64,000 nt of DNA from Dasypus novemcinctus (taxonomy: Eukaryota; Chordata; Mammalia; Cingulata; Dasypodidae). The notes below the pieces were generated by a model. The model had not been told where the DNA came from. It did no database searches and worked only from the letters and a program-made list of their open reading frames with translations. How positions within the stretch are numbered: the first letter of the stretch is position 1; each line of letters opens with the position of its first letter. The DNA lies in NCBI RefSeq assembly GCF_030445035.2, contig NC_080680.1, forward strand, positions 94,865,157 to 94,929,156, given 5' to 3'. This document shows positions 1-11,048 of this stretch, in pieces. Made by a program: the position numbers and the translations under genes.

Positions 1-672
1 CAAATGCTTGAGCTATATGTGCTCCCTGATATATTTTATTTAACCCTTTATTTTAAAATGCTATTGTTTCAACATGTCATCAATATAAAATATTATTAAT
101 GAGAAAAAGATAATGAGTAAAATATTAACTGTGGTTATCTTTAAATAAAGGGAAGGGTAAATGGTCTTTTTTCTAGTTCTTTATAGACTAGCACACTTTG
201 TTTATCATTAGAGGCACATAAAATAAACTAAAGTTTAAAAACTAAAGATAAAAGATTTGTTATGATAACTAATAAACACTCATTACTTGAGTCTTAGATC
301 TAATCCAAGTTGTACGATTTTAGGCCAGTCCTCTGATATATTTGTCCCTAGACGACTCCTCTAGATTTATTGTGGTTCTCTTAATCCCAGCAATTATTGT
401 GTCATATTAGTCTAGACTTTTCATGTGGAGCTCAATCCCTCTGAGTGAATTTCTTCCAAAGCTGGGCATGGACTAGTCCATGAAACTCAGAGCACTTGAC
501 CTTGCTCAGGTCTAGTAGCAGTCCTCGTAATTGGTGGGAATTGTTAGTTATACTCTGAACTGTTAATGACACTTTATCCTAGAATCTAAGTTTTGGGCAA
601 TGGTTGTTCCTAATTCTCTGTAGTTTGAATATACTTGGATACTTGTACCCATTAAATCAAGAAACCCTATAG
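1..672. other. AT-rich sequence without a recognised gene
   Basis: I see no open frame with family resemblance and no repeat I can name. It lies 3' of the OR at 1087-2028, which is on the minus strand, and could hold its 3' UTR or poly(A) site. Confidence 0.4.
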
Positions 673-864
673 CAGGAGTTCTTAACAAGGGATCCATGAG
701 CTTGAATTTAAATTAAAATAAATTATTCTTATGGGGACCAGTTGGTGTGGGTGTGATATATTTATTAAGTAATGCACAGTACAGTGTGGACTTAGTAAGG
801 GGTCTATGGTTTTCACCTGCCTAGCAAAGGGGTCTATGGAACAAAAAATGGTTAAGAAACCCTG
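673..864. mobile_element. Short non-autonomous hAT DNA transposon
   Basis: The ends form terminal inverted repeats, CAGGAGTTCTTAAC at 673-686 and GTTAAGAAACCCTG at 851-864. They are flanked by a perfect 8-bp target duplication, ccctatag, at 665-672 and 865-872. Eight-base duplications and CAG...CTG ends are typical of hAT elements of the Charlie/MER type. It is too short to encode a transposase. The exact subfamily is not determined. Confidence 0.85.
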
Positions 865-1086
865 CCCTATAGGGATTGCCGACCACTCCCTTTAACCAGA
901 CTGAAGCTCTGTCCTTGTTGAGTTGCTTCTATTTCAGCTCTTCCAAGTCAGTCTCCTTTTGTTTCATCTGCTTGTGATGATAGGCATCCATCCTGCCTTG
1001 AATGTGAGACTTTCAAATTTATAATGAATAAATCCAGGGAGAAAGGCATATCTAAAAGTCTGGACATCAAGTCTGGGAAGGACTAT

Positions 1087-2028
1087 TTATGGAGTAGAGC
1101 CTTTACCCCAGCTCAGGAGTCTCCACAAAGCTCTCTTCATGTTCTTGTTCCGCAGGCTGTAGATAAAGGGATTCAGCATGGGGGTGACCATTGTGTATAT
1201 CACAGATGCCACCATTCCAGGCTTTGCTGAGTAGGAGGACGAGGGCTGGAAATATACCAGAAAGAGGGTCCCGTAGAAGAGAATGACCACTGTCAGATGA
1301 GAGCCACAGGTAGAGAAGACTTTGTACTTCCCCCCAGCAGAGGGGATCTTGAGGATGGTGTGGATGATGTGGACATAAGAGACCAGGACACAGGTGAGAG
1401 GGACCACACCTGAAAGGCCTGAATTAAAAAATATCATAACCTGAAAGATATGGGTATCTGAACAGGCAAGCTTGAGGAGTGGGAGAAGATCACAGAAAAA
1501 ATGAGGGATGGAATTGGAAGCACAAAAGGAGACTTGAGCCATCATCAGAGTGGATGAGAAGGCCAGGAGGTGGGAGCAGAGCCAGGATGCAGCCACCATC
1601 AGCAGGCAGCGCTGGGGCCGCATGATCATGCTGTAGTGGAGAGGAAGGCAGATGGCCACATAGCGGTCGTAGGCCATCACAGCCAGCAGGAAGTCATCCA
1701 GCAGGGTCAATGCCATGAAGAAGTACATCTGCACGAGGCACCCAGTGTAGGAGATAGTGTGGTGCTGTGCCTGGATGTTCACCAGCACTTTGGGGACAAT
1801 GGTACAGGTAATGCAGGTATCAACAAAGGACAGGTTGACCAAGAAGAAATACATGGGTGTATGGAGGTGAGTGTCAGAGCCAATGACTAGGATAATGAGC
1901 AGGTTTCCCAACATGGTGACCAGGTATGTGGCCAAAAAGAGCCTGAAAAGGAGAGGCTGCTGCTCTGGTTGCTCAGAGAAGCCCACGAGGAGGAAGACAG
2001 AGATGCTGGTTTGGTTTCTAATTTCCTT
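1087..2028 (-). CDS. Olfactory receptor, family 1, intact frame but no standard start codon
   Basis: A seven-helix odorant receptor (class A GPCR) of the olfactory cilium, coupling to Golf. Counting codon 1 at 2028, the frame has 313 codons, the usual OR length. It shows an N-glycosylation site NQT (5-7), GN in TM1 (41-42), PMYFF (58-62), the conserved Cys 97, MAYDRY (118-123), SY in TM5, KVFSTCGSHL at TM6 and PMLNPFIYSLRN in TM7. It ends at TAA 1087-1089. The residue order SEQPEQQPLLF is a family-1 signature; the subfamily is uncertain. The odd point is codon 1: family members start M-E-x-x-N-Q-T, and here that codon is AAG, preceded by in-frame TAG. The next in-frame ATG is codon 39, inside TM1. 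The bases just upstream on the minus strand read as a splice acceptor, so the ATG may lie in an upstream exon. Otherwise the gene is a recent start-loss pseudogene. Confidence 0.8.
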   Translation of the reverse strand, partial: KEIRNQTSISVFLLVGFSEQPEQQPLLFRLFLATYLVTMLGNLLIILVIGSDTHLHTPMYFFLVNLSFVDTCITCTIVPKVLVNIQAQHHTISYTGCLVQMYFFMALTLLDDFLLAVMAYDRYVAICLPLHYSMIMRPQRCLLMVAASWLCSHLLAFSSTLMMAQVSFCASNSIPHFFCDLLPLLKLACSDTHIFQVMIFFNSGLSGVVPLTCVLVSYVHIIHTILKIPSAGGKYKVFSTCGSHLTVVILFYGTLFLVYFQPSSSYSAKPGMVASVIYTMVTPMLNPFIYSLRNKNMKRALWRLLSWGKGSTP

Positions 2029-2054
2029 CTAAGGAAGAGAAATTAGAGAAAAAT
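2029..2054 (-). promoter_or_regulatory. Candidate 3' splice site of the OR coding exon
   Basis: On the minus strand a pyrimidine-rich run with TTTTTCTCT and TTTCTCTTCC ends in TTAG directly before codon AAG of the OR at 1087-2028. OR genes commonly have an intron in the 5' UTR ending close to the coding exon. Having it exactly at the expected start codon is unusual. This is predicted from sequence only. Confidence 0.5.
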
Positions 2055-3147
2055 ATGGCTTAAATAAAGCTAGGCTTTAAAAGTTAGAGTCCAAGGACTT
2101 CAGTCTGTTTTTCTCCATTCCCTGAATAGGTCTCTGAGATTCACAAATGGCTGTAGCTGTAAGCGTGAAAATATGTACAAGTATGAGGAGTACGGACTAT
2201 TAACAAATTGTGAAGGGGTTTGGTTTGGGTTCTAGATTCCTATCTCATGGTAAGTTTTCCCTATGGATTGCCTAAATGAGGCCTAAGTGGTATTCACCTG
2301 GAAAGAACCTCTGCAAGTTTTAATTCCTCTTTTTTTTTTTTTAACCTTAGAATAACAGTTTCAACTTCATTGCTTTATTATGGAGCTCAATTTACTGCAA
2401 ATACTAGTATTTAGAGAGCATAAGGGATCCTCTCTGTGTGAGTGTGCTTATTGAGGGAGATGCACAGAAGAATCATCCTGCAGAGGAGACAGCTGAGACT
2501 TGGCATCTTGCCATGTATTGATAGTGCTCTGGCTGTTTTTGCATTTGAAGACCATTCCAATGTGTTACTGTGGCTATGGGAATGTTGAAAACTGAAAAAC
2601 ACTTGAGCATAAAGGGCTCATCAATCTTATTTTCCTCATCAACATCAACATTATCAGTCTTATGATCATGGGTTTTGGTATTTCGGAAACCTATGGAAAT
2701 CCTTTCTCTGTCTCTTATTTAAGTAGACTTGGACAAGTTACTACTTTATAAAGTCTTAAAAGTTATAATTGGATAGCATATGCTATTTAACTAGGGAAGT
2801 TTTTCTATAAGGGTATTGATTGTTATTTTTTGTTTATTAGCAATTGATGAAACATGAGCTTAGGACATGTGATGCAATGGATAGCAATAGAGCTTTCCAG
2901 CTCTGATCCCCATACCTTTTAAACCTTGAGAAATGCCTACCCTGTTTGAGCCTTGCTTACCTTGTCTGTAAGAATTAGATAATAACCCAAGCTCATAGGG
3001 ATATTAAGGATACCAAATGCTAAAATCGGTTGAATTTTTTTCATGAACCAGGAGGTGCAATCAGAAGGAGAGATTCCAACTTTCCTGTTTGATGGTGTGT
3101 AGGAACAAATGTAATGAACTCTCAGTGGGAGCACATGCTATCGTCAA
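2055..3147. other. 5' flank of the first OR, no gene recognised
   Basis: Upstream, in minus-strand sense, of the OR at 1087-2028. An upstream exon and the promoter of that gene would be expected here or further right, but I cannot place them. The sequence is AT-rich, with a T-run near 2331-2342. Confidence 0.4.
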
Positions 3148-3410
3148 ACCTGTTTAGTATAGTGATTAAAAGTACCTCTCTTCCTGTCTGACAGATCTGC
3201 TCTACTCTTTACTTTCTTTGTGCTTTTGAGAAAGTCACTTAACTTTTCTGGGTTCGGTTTCCAGTGTTTAGATGTGGAGATAATAGAATCTACTGTATGG
3301 CATAGTTATGAGGATTAAATTAGATAATGATTGTAAAATATTTGAGGTGCTCAATTAATATTAGCCATTATTGTTATTTTTCTTGTTAGATCCATGAAAT
3401 TGCTTTACTC
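3148..3410 (+). mobile_element. MIR SINE
   Basis: Follows the MIR layout: 'tagtatagtgattaaaag', then 'gagaaagtcacttaac', 'gaggattaaat' and an end resembling 'ctcaataaatattagc'. Ancient and diverged. Confidence 0.8.
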
Positions 3411-3468
3411 TGTGTTAAGGTTACTGCTTGAGGGTTGGGCTTGTAAATTGTGAGGTTTCATATTGAGT

Positions 3469-3522
3469 CATCATTGTCATCATTGTCTTCATCATATTAT
3501 CATCATCATCATTATCATCATG
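3469..3522. repeat. (TCA)n-like microsatellite
   Basis: Imperfect run of tcatcat/tcattg triplets. Low-complexity; no function seen. Confidence 0.8.
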
Positions 3523-3628
3523 AGTACCACCTTGAGTGTTTATGTCTCTACTTATAACTCTCCGTGTCAGAGCATTAACTTTGGCATCTCAAACCAAGTA
3601 TAAACTTTGTTAAAGAACTTAATTATCA

Positions 3629-3720
3629 CAGAGTGGATGTAGCTCAGTGGTTGAGTACCTGCCTTGCATGTATGAGGTTCTGGGTTCAATCCCCGATACC
3701 TCCGAAAGGAAAAGAAAAGT
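3629..3720 (+). mobile_element. tRNA-derived SINE, DAS-I-like, short form
   Basis: The body reads like a tRNA (probably Ala): A-box region TGTAGCTCAGTGGTTGAG and B-box GGTTCAATCCC, followed by an A-rich tail. Perfect 12-bp target duplications, acttaattatca, lie at 3617-3628 and 3721-3732. It is a retroposed copy and not a working tRNA gene. Confidence 0.88.
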
Positions 3721-3732
3721 ACTTAATTATCA

Positions 3733-4484
3733 AACCCCTGTATATTAACTGTAAATTGAGTAAAAATAATTCTATTGCATTCAGTTATCAGAAGTACAAG
3801 TTAAAAAAGAAGGAGGTGGATGGGTTGGGATATCTAAATAGAGGAGTAAATTACCACTGTTGATCTAGTATGTAGGTGAGAGTGATTATGAGATCCATCT
3901 CTGTCTGAATGGACTGGGAGTGAATTATTGCATAGATGCTAGTTCCTGTTAATTGATGGGGCTTGGGGAAGGATGATCTGAGATTCATTTTCCAAAATAA
4001 CCTTAGGCTGGACTCTCAGAAACCTGATGAACACTGCGGGCAGGCATCCCTTATGGTAATCAGAAAATGACTGGCAGTAAGAAAGGAGGAAAATGTAGGG
4101 GAAAAGATAAAAGGTATAGTGTCTATGAGTGGTGTGTATGTGTATGACTGGCCAAGACTCTGCTCCTTGCCTTCCATCTCTATGTCTCAGTTCTTACCTG
4201 GAGATGCTGGTCAGCCTCGGTCCCTGTCACTATCACCAAAGAGATTGAGTTTTTCATGCCTTTGTCTTTCCACAAAGACATGGCTGGAGCTTCAGAGCAC
4301 TCCTCTCTCTACAGCAGCAGCACAGATTGAAGACTCCAGACTGGAGCGACACCCCAGGCATAGAAGCCAGGAGGAGCTGTTGGCTTTTCACATGGAATGT
4401 CTCCTGGGACCAAATCCCAGAACTCCTAGTTAGACAAGATAGAACAATTATCCAACCTCTCAGATGCCCACTCTGCTTCTAATT
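3733..4484. other. No recognised gene
   Basis: Contains a 104-codon open stretch (4119-4433, plus strand) without family resemblance and with no splice or repeat context. I regard it as non-coding. Confidence 0.4.
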
Positions 4485-6344
4485 GAGAAGGGGCTTAGGT
4501 CTCATGAAGCAGATGAATGGAGCTATCTTGCTTGCAGTTGCAGATACTCTCTGTTTCTTGGGATGGGCATTGCCCATCATCATCTCCTTGTTAGTTGTCC
4601 TGGGTGAGCCCAATGAACTGGAGAGTAGGTGTTGCAACTCAGCTAAAATTCAGGGCTCAACTGACACATGGACAGACCAAAGATTTAAGTTTCTGGGGCA
4701 TATATTTATACAGTATAGTGTTATTTATGGGTTCAAATAAAAGGGGCAGAAGAGCCAAGTGTAGAGAACCTATAAATGAGGTTCTCTACATATGACTAGG
4801 GTATATTTCTTAATATTTATTTGTAAGTGCCCTTTATATATTCTAAATATAAGTTCCTTATCAACTATGATTTACAAATATTTTCTCCTATTCCATGGAT
4901 TATCTTTTTCACTTTCTTATAGTATGTTTTGATGCATATCCTCTTCAACACTTATTTTTCATTTTAAAAATAACAGTCATCCTAGTAGGTGTTAAATGGA
5001 ATTTTCTCCAGTTCTGTAGCTTGTCTTTTCACTCTGTCAATAATGTCTTTTGCTACATAATTAAAAAAAATTTTGATGAAGTTCAATTTATCTATTATTC
5101 TTTTGTTCCCTGTGCTTTTGGCATCATATCCTTGCCAAATCCAAGGTTATGAAGATTTACGCCTATGTTTATGGTTTTAGCTTTTTATATTTATGTGGTT
5201 GACTGATTTTGAATTAATTTTTGTATATGGTAAGAAGTAGTGGTTCAAGTATATGATTCTTTTTGATGTTATTCTATGAGGAATTTTTTTCTTAATTTCA
5301 ATTTTGGATTGTTCACTGCTAATAATATACATAAGTACACTGACTTATGTAAATTGATCTGTTATCCTGCTGAACTTGTTCATTAACTGTAATTTTTTTT
5401 TTTGGATTCTTTAGGCTTTCTCTCTATAAGATCAAGTATCTTCAAATGGAGATAGTTTTATTTCTTCCTTTCTGATCTATAGGCCTTTTATTTCTTTTTC
5501 TTGCCTAATTGCCTCAATTAGACATGATATCTTGTCTGGTTTTGGTGTCTGGATAATACTGATCTCAGAATGAGTTATGTTTTATTACCTTCTCTTCTGT
5601 TTTTGGAAGAGTTTAGAAGTGAATCATGTCAATTCTTTTTAAAATCTTTGGTAGAATTCAACACTGAAGTGATTTGGTTCTGAGCTTTACTTGTGATAAG
5701 TTTTTTCTTTTATTACTAACTCAATCACTTTGCTTGTTTCAGTTCTGTTCAGATTTTCTATTTATTCTTGAGTTATTTTTAGTGGATTTTGTCTTTCAAT
5801 GATTTTGTCCATTTCATCTAGTTTGTCTAATTTGTTGGCATGCAGTTTTCTTCATAGTATTTCCTTATAAGCCTTTACATGTCTTTGAGATAAGGAGAAA
5901 TGTCCCTTGTTTTACTCCTGATTTTGGTGATGTGAATCTTCTCTCATTTCTTGACCATTATAGCTACAGGGTTGTTAATTTTATTGATACTATTTCAAAG
6001 AGCCAATATTTGATTTTGCTGAATTTCTCTTTTTAAAAAATTCTGTAATTCATTTTTTTTCTACTCTAATCTTTGTTATTTCCTTCCTGATGCTTGGTTT
6101 GGGTTTAGTTTGCTCTTCTTTTCCTAGTTTCTGAAGGTGGAGGGTAAGGTTTTAATTTGAGAGCCTTCTTCTTAATATAGGTGTTCACAGCTATAAAGTT
6201 CTCTCTGAGTACTGCCGTACTTGAATCTTACAAATTTTAGTACATTGTGTTTTCATTTCCATTCATTTAAGTGTATTTTCTAGTTTCCCTGGTGATCTCT
6301 TCTTTAACACATTGGTTATATAGGAGTGTGTAGTAATTGCTACA

Positions 6345-7230
6345 TATGATGGTTCATTTCACCTGTCAACTTGGTTAGGTTGTGATGTCCAGTTGTTTGG
6401 TCAAGGGTATTTCATGCATTTAAATTATTAGTCAATTGATTGCATCTCTGGCTGATTACATCTACAATCACAAAAGAAGATCATCTTCAACAATGAGAGA
6501 AATTTCCTCATCCAATCAGTTGAAGTCCTTAATGGGAAAATTGATTTCAGTGGTCAGAAAGAAGAATTTCTATCTCTACTCCAGACACTAATTTCTCCTG
6601 GGGAATTCATCATGACATTCATCAGAGTTCTCAAATTTGTGGCTTTTCCTGAGGAATTAAATGTCACGTTCAATGAGTATCAAACTTCAATTTCTATGGA
6701 ATTGAGACTTGCCAATACTCATGGTTGTATGAGCAAATTCCTATAAATCTTTTTTTTAAAGATTTATTTATTTATTTCTCTCCCCTTCCCCCCTCCTCCT
6801 CCAGTTGTCTGTTCTCTGTGTCTATTTGCTGCATCTTCTTTGTCCGCTTCTGTTGTCGTCAGCGGCACGGGAATCTGTGTTTCTTTTTGTTGTATCATCT
6901 TGTTGTGTCAGCTCTCTGTGTGTGTGGCACCATTCCTGTGCAGGCTGCACTTTCTTTCGTGCTGGGCGGCTCTCCCTACGGGGCGCATTCCTTGTGCGTG
7001 GGCTCCCCTACGCGGGGGACACCCCTGCGTGGCACGGCACTCCTTGCGCACATCAGCACTGCGCATGGGCCAGCTCCATATGGGTCAAGGAGGCCCGGGG
7101 TCTGAACCGCGGACCTCCCATATGGTAGATGGACGCTCTAACCACTGGGCAAAGTCCGCTGCCTAAATATCTTAATACTTACAAATATATATGGTTAGTT
7201 CTGTTCTGATGGAGTACCCTGACTAATATA
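6345..7230 (+). mobile_element. ERVL (MLT2-like) solo LTR, split by a SINE
   Basis: Begins TATGATGGTTCATTTCACC and ends with CCCTGACTAATATA, the ends of MLT2-class ERVL LTRs as I recall them. Flanking 5-bp repeats ctaca (6340-6344) and ccaca (7231-7235) fit ERVL integration. The host L1 reads on across the site. It is a diverged fossil LTR of old age with a younger SINE at about 6748-7163 inside it. No internal viral genes are present. Confidence 0.7.
6748..7163 (-). mobile_element. DAS-III-like long tRNA-derived SINE
   Basis: Read on the minus strand it has a tRNA-like head, a GC-rich body and an (AAATA)n tail (the reversed tttatttatttatttc at about 6760-6778). Near-duplicate flanks cctataaatctt and cctaaatatctt suggest its target site. 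It lies within the ERVL LTR. Several 100-codon open stretches on the plus strand here come from this element and are not genes. Confidence 0.88.
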
Positions 7231-7690
7231 CCACATATTTGTGAATTTTCCAGTTTTCCTTTTGTTATTGATTTGTAATTTCATTCTATTTTATTAGGTG
7301 AATATACTTTGTTTTATTTTAATACTTTAAATTCATTGAGACTTGCTTTATGACTCAACATATTGTATATCCTAGGGAAGGTTCCATGTTGACAAGAATG
7401 TGTGCTCTGCTATTGTTTGGTGAAATGTTCTATAGTCAGCTATTAAATCTATGTGTTGTATAGTGTTGTTCATGTCTTCTTTTTCCTTGCTGATCTTCTG
7501 TCTAGTTATTCTATCCACTATAAAAGGTAGAATATTGAAGTCTTCTTTTATAATCATTGAATTGTCTGTTTCTCTCTTTAAGTATGTTAGTTGTTGCCAC
7601 ATGTATTTTGGGGAATTGTTGTTACGTTTATAATTTTTATATATTTTGATGTTTGTAATTTTTATACATATTTAGAATTGTCATAGCTTA

Positions 7691-9780
7691 TTTTTTAATT
7701 TTTTAATTGTATTTTTTGAAGATAAATAGATCACAAAAAATGTTACATTAAAAAATATGAGGTTCCCATATACCCCCCCCCCCCGCCACCTCACCCCGCT
7801 CCTCCCACATCAGCAACCTCTTTCATCATTGTGGCACTTTCATTGCATTTGGTGTATACATTTTGGAGCACAGCTGCACTGCATGGATAATAGTTTACAT
7901 TGTAGTTTACACTCTCCTCCAGTCCATTCAGTAGGTTATGCAGGATATATGATGTCCAGCACCTGTCCCTGCAATATCATTCAGGACAACTCCAAGTCTC
8001 AAAAATGCACCCATATCACATCTCTTCTTCCCTCTCCCTGCTCTCAGCAACTACCATGGCCACTTTCTCCACATCAATGCTACAATTTCTTCCATTACTA
8101 ATTGCTATAGTTCCAAAGTAGAATACCAGCAAGTCCACTCTAATTCATATTTTATTCCTCCATCCTGTGGACCCTGGGATGGTGATGTCCACTCCACCTC
8201 TAAATTGAGAGGGGGCTTAGATCACACATGGTTGATGGATGTGATTCTCCTGCTTGCAGCTGTAGGCACTCTCGATTCCCTTGTATGGTGGTTGACCATC
8301 TTCACTTCACTGTTAGCTGACCTGGGTAAGTCCAATGAACCAGAAAGTAGGAGTCAGCACTCTGCTGAGGCTCAGGGTCCAGCTGGCATGGGCAGTCTAC
8401 AGATTGAAGTCTCCTGAGTATACACCAACCCCAGCCCCAACCACAGGTTCAGTAAAATTGACAGAAGAGGCATGTGTAGAAAGGTCACATCTGAGTCCAA
8501 CTCCATCACATCCAGGAACACAAATTCCAAAGTAGGGCCCACTGACAAGGCACTGATCTCCAGAGCTATCTGCCATCACCATAGAACCTGTGTGTCTCTG
8601 TAGCCCTCAGGAGCACCAGTACCTGGGGTTGTATCTACTTTGTTGTCTCTGGGATCCTGCTGAGGTGTGCATAAGCGTGACCCTTCTGATGACCTCCCAA
8701 CTCTTTTTTGAAGACTCTTAGCCATATAAACTCATTTGTTTTTACCATTTCCCCCTTTTGATCAAGGTTTTTTTCTACTTGCATCACCAGTTAGTGATTG
8801 GTAGTAATCCCTGGGTGCCAGGGAGTCTTGTCCCACAGTGGGGGGAAGGTAATGCGTTTACATGCTGAGTTTGGCTTAGAGAGTGGCCACACTTGAGCTA
8901 CATGGAGGCCCTCAGGAGGTAACTCTTAGGCACCCTGCAGCTCTAGGCCTAGTTGAAATTTCAGGCACACAGGCTCATAAGCATTGTCATCAGTATCAGG
9001 GGCTCATCCTTGGATCATCTTTCTTTACTGGTCTTTGTCCTTGCACTTGGGGGATTGTTGCTGTTCCACTGGGGAATTTGACAGAGGTCCCCTGGCTAGG
9101 AACTCAGTACTCCCTCAGTTGTCGTTTGTAACTGTAACTACTATGAAAACACCCAATGAATATCCAAACACTTTTATATACCCTATATACATGCCCTGGA
9201 GAACTCCCTCCTAACCATGTATCCCCCATCAATAACTCCCCACATCAGCATTCCTCTCCTGCCATAGTTGAACCCCTCTGTGGTCCAAAACTCCTTCAAA
9301 AATGAAGCCTAATATATCACCAAATTCAATTAGTAGGAAAGTGAAATAGTAATGATAGGCTTAAAAATTAGAAATATAATACATACTTATTTAGAAAAAC
9401 TAAAATAAAGTAAAAAATAAATTGGGGTATTAAGAAATGAAAAATATCATAAAAATTTGTTTTTGACATTTTGCCTTTCATCACTGTAATACGTGTTGCT
9501 CTGTATGTACTGTGGCAAGGCAATTTCTTTCATTCCTTCCTCAGTGTCTACATCTACATCTACAAAATTTTTTTCATTTTGTCTTCAAAAAAATTTTAGA
9601 TCACAGTAAAGTCACATATACAATGTAGGGGACTCCCATATATCCAACATCAAACCCTTTCTCCCTTTCCCCAGCAATTATCTTTTTACATGTTCATGTT
9701 ATATTTGCTGCAGCTGATGAACAGATATTGAAACATAGCTGTCAGACATGGTCCCATTTTGATTTACATTATGGTTTTAC
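7691..9780 (-). mobile_element. L1 3' UTR insertion (5'-truncated L1), minus strand
   Basis: About 2.1 kb consisting only of the long L1 3' UTR. It aligns by eye with 11049-13100 and 14128-16000, and carries the reversed T-rich terminus at its left end. It splits the older L1, whose ORF2 sequence resumes at about 9781. A C-run lies at 7775-7785. On the opposite strand it carries part of a reading frame shared with other copies (8205-8417; see findings). Confidence 0.78.
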
Positions 9781-10130
9781 ATATTGACCCATTTATCATT
9801 AACAAGTGTACATCTTTGTCTGTAGTAACAAGTTTTTGTCTTAAAGTATATTTTGTCTGAAACTGGTGCAGTTCTCTTTTGGTTGCATATTTTTCCTATC
9901 TTTTTACTTTCACCCTGTGTGTGTCTTTCATTTTTTTTTTCTTATTCAAGGTATTATTTCCGCTTGCTTTGTTAATTAAGAAAGGATTCGCCTGCTTTGG
10001 GAAAAAGGGGAAAAAAGTCTCCTTAAGAGAATCATGCTTGGGATGTATAATATTTTCTTTAGAAGCAATTATTTGGTTAATTTTGACACAACTATGAGAA
10101 TGCAGATTTTACTTAGGTACAAAGTCATCT

Positions 10131-10862
10131 TTGCTTTTTACACACCTGAAGAACCTAAATACAGGGGGATCTGTTTTCACTAATGATCTCAGTATACAAT
10201 TCAATCATCTTCCCAATTCTGGGTTTACCATGTGATCTCTTTCTCTTCTTTCTTTCCTAAGAATCATCAAAAGCACCACTACCCAACAACTTGTAGCCCA
10301 AACACCTTTTCTGCTTTGGCCTTTCTCTCCAATGTTATCTTAAAAACATATTCCCTCCAACAGAGAGTGCTATTTTGAATCAAGAGAATGCAAGATTTTA
10401 TTTCCTGCCACTCCTTAGGAGGCAGTTAGCTTCCAATTTGACTAGTCCTGATGAAAAGGATGCAAGAGATTGTAAAGAGTTTTCAGAAAATCCACACTGG
10501 TGGAGAAAGGACTGTAAGGTTAAACTCAAAACACACACTCCAGAACCAATGCCAGCATTAGCCTATCCCATGTCACTTCTCTGTCCTTTGGCAAATTAAG
10601 ACTATGATGCCCATTTCTAGAATGGGTACATGATGCCAAGGAAGTCAGAAGGTGATTCAGCAGGAACAGCTCTGTGGTCAGAAACTTGTAGTCTTTGCTT
10701 TAGCTTCTGCTACAGAAAACACCAAAGACATCCAAGGGCACCCTGTTCCCTGTCACCAGAACTTGATGCTGGCCATTTCCAATGCATCTGATAACATTTA
10801 GAATTGATTGTGCTGTTTTTCTATCTTTGTAAAAAGAAGTTTCACATATTTTGTGTTGAGAA
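10131..10862. other. No recognised gene
   Basis: Plain sequence between two L1 blocks. The short open frames show no family resemblance. Confidence 0.4.
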
Positions 10863-11048
10863 TTACAAGTGGGAGAGAGGCATCCTGTCTTCCACCAGCA
10901 CAGAGTCCGCCCCAAACTGGTCAGTGCACTGCTTCACAGTGGCCAGGACACTCAGCGGCCATGGGTGCACGGCGTCCAGGTGAAGCCTGGAGAACACTGG
11001 GGTGATGGGGTCATGGGCCATGGCAGACTTCAGCACACCGTTCTTTAG
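10863..11048 (-). pseudogene. Coding-like fragment of unknown origin at an L1 edge
   Basis: A GC-richer stretch than its surroundings. On the minus strand it has about 60 open codons with a protein-like composition, for example [20 protein letters not shown] and [20 protein letters not shown]. It stops where the L1 3' UTR copy begins (about 11049) and ends in a stop at 10863-10865. I do not recognise the parent gene. A retrocopy fragment or captured exon is the likeliest reading. A chance open frame is possible. Confidence 0.4.

Larger units (their letters stand above)
4485..10130 (-). mobile_element. Older L1 scaffold, minus strand, interrupted by later insertions
   Basis: Pieces of one or more old L1 copies read on the minus strand. 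4485-4795 is a diverged piece of the long L1 3' UTR. 4800-6344, 7231-7690 and about 9781-10130 carry diverged ORF2 (reverse transcriptase) sequence in collinear order. The interruptions are an ERVL-type LTR (6345-7230) and an L1 3' UTR copy (7691-9780). No intact reading frame remains. The collinear continuation across both insertions shows that they are younger than this L1. Confidence 0.75.

Noticed and set aside
1570-1890. 106-codon plus-strand open frame
   Set aside because: Shadow of the OR coding frame on the other strand.
3469-3522. Possible short direct-repeat array (CRISPR-like)
   Set aside because: It is an imperfect triplet microsatellite without spacers, in mammalian DNA.
3636-3700. 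Possible tRNA gene
   Set aside because: tRNA-like, but flanked by target-site duplications and an A-rich tail, so it is a SINE.
4119-4433. 104-codon open frame as a gene
   Set aside because: No recognisable domain, no splice or promoter context; chance is likelier.
6725-7166. Overlapping open frames of 107-126 codons on the plus strand
   Set aside because: They lie in the DAS-III-like SINE. Similar frames appear in the copies at 48757-49172 and 61992-62394, so they reflect the repeat's composition.
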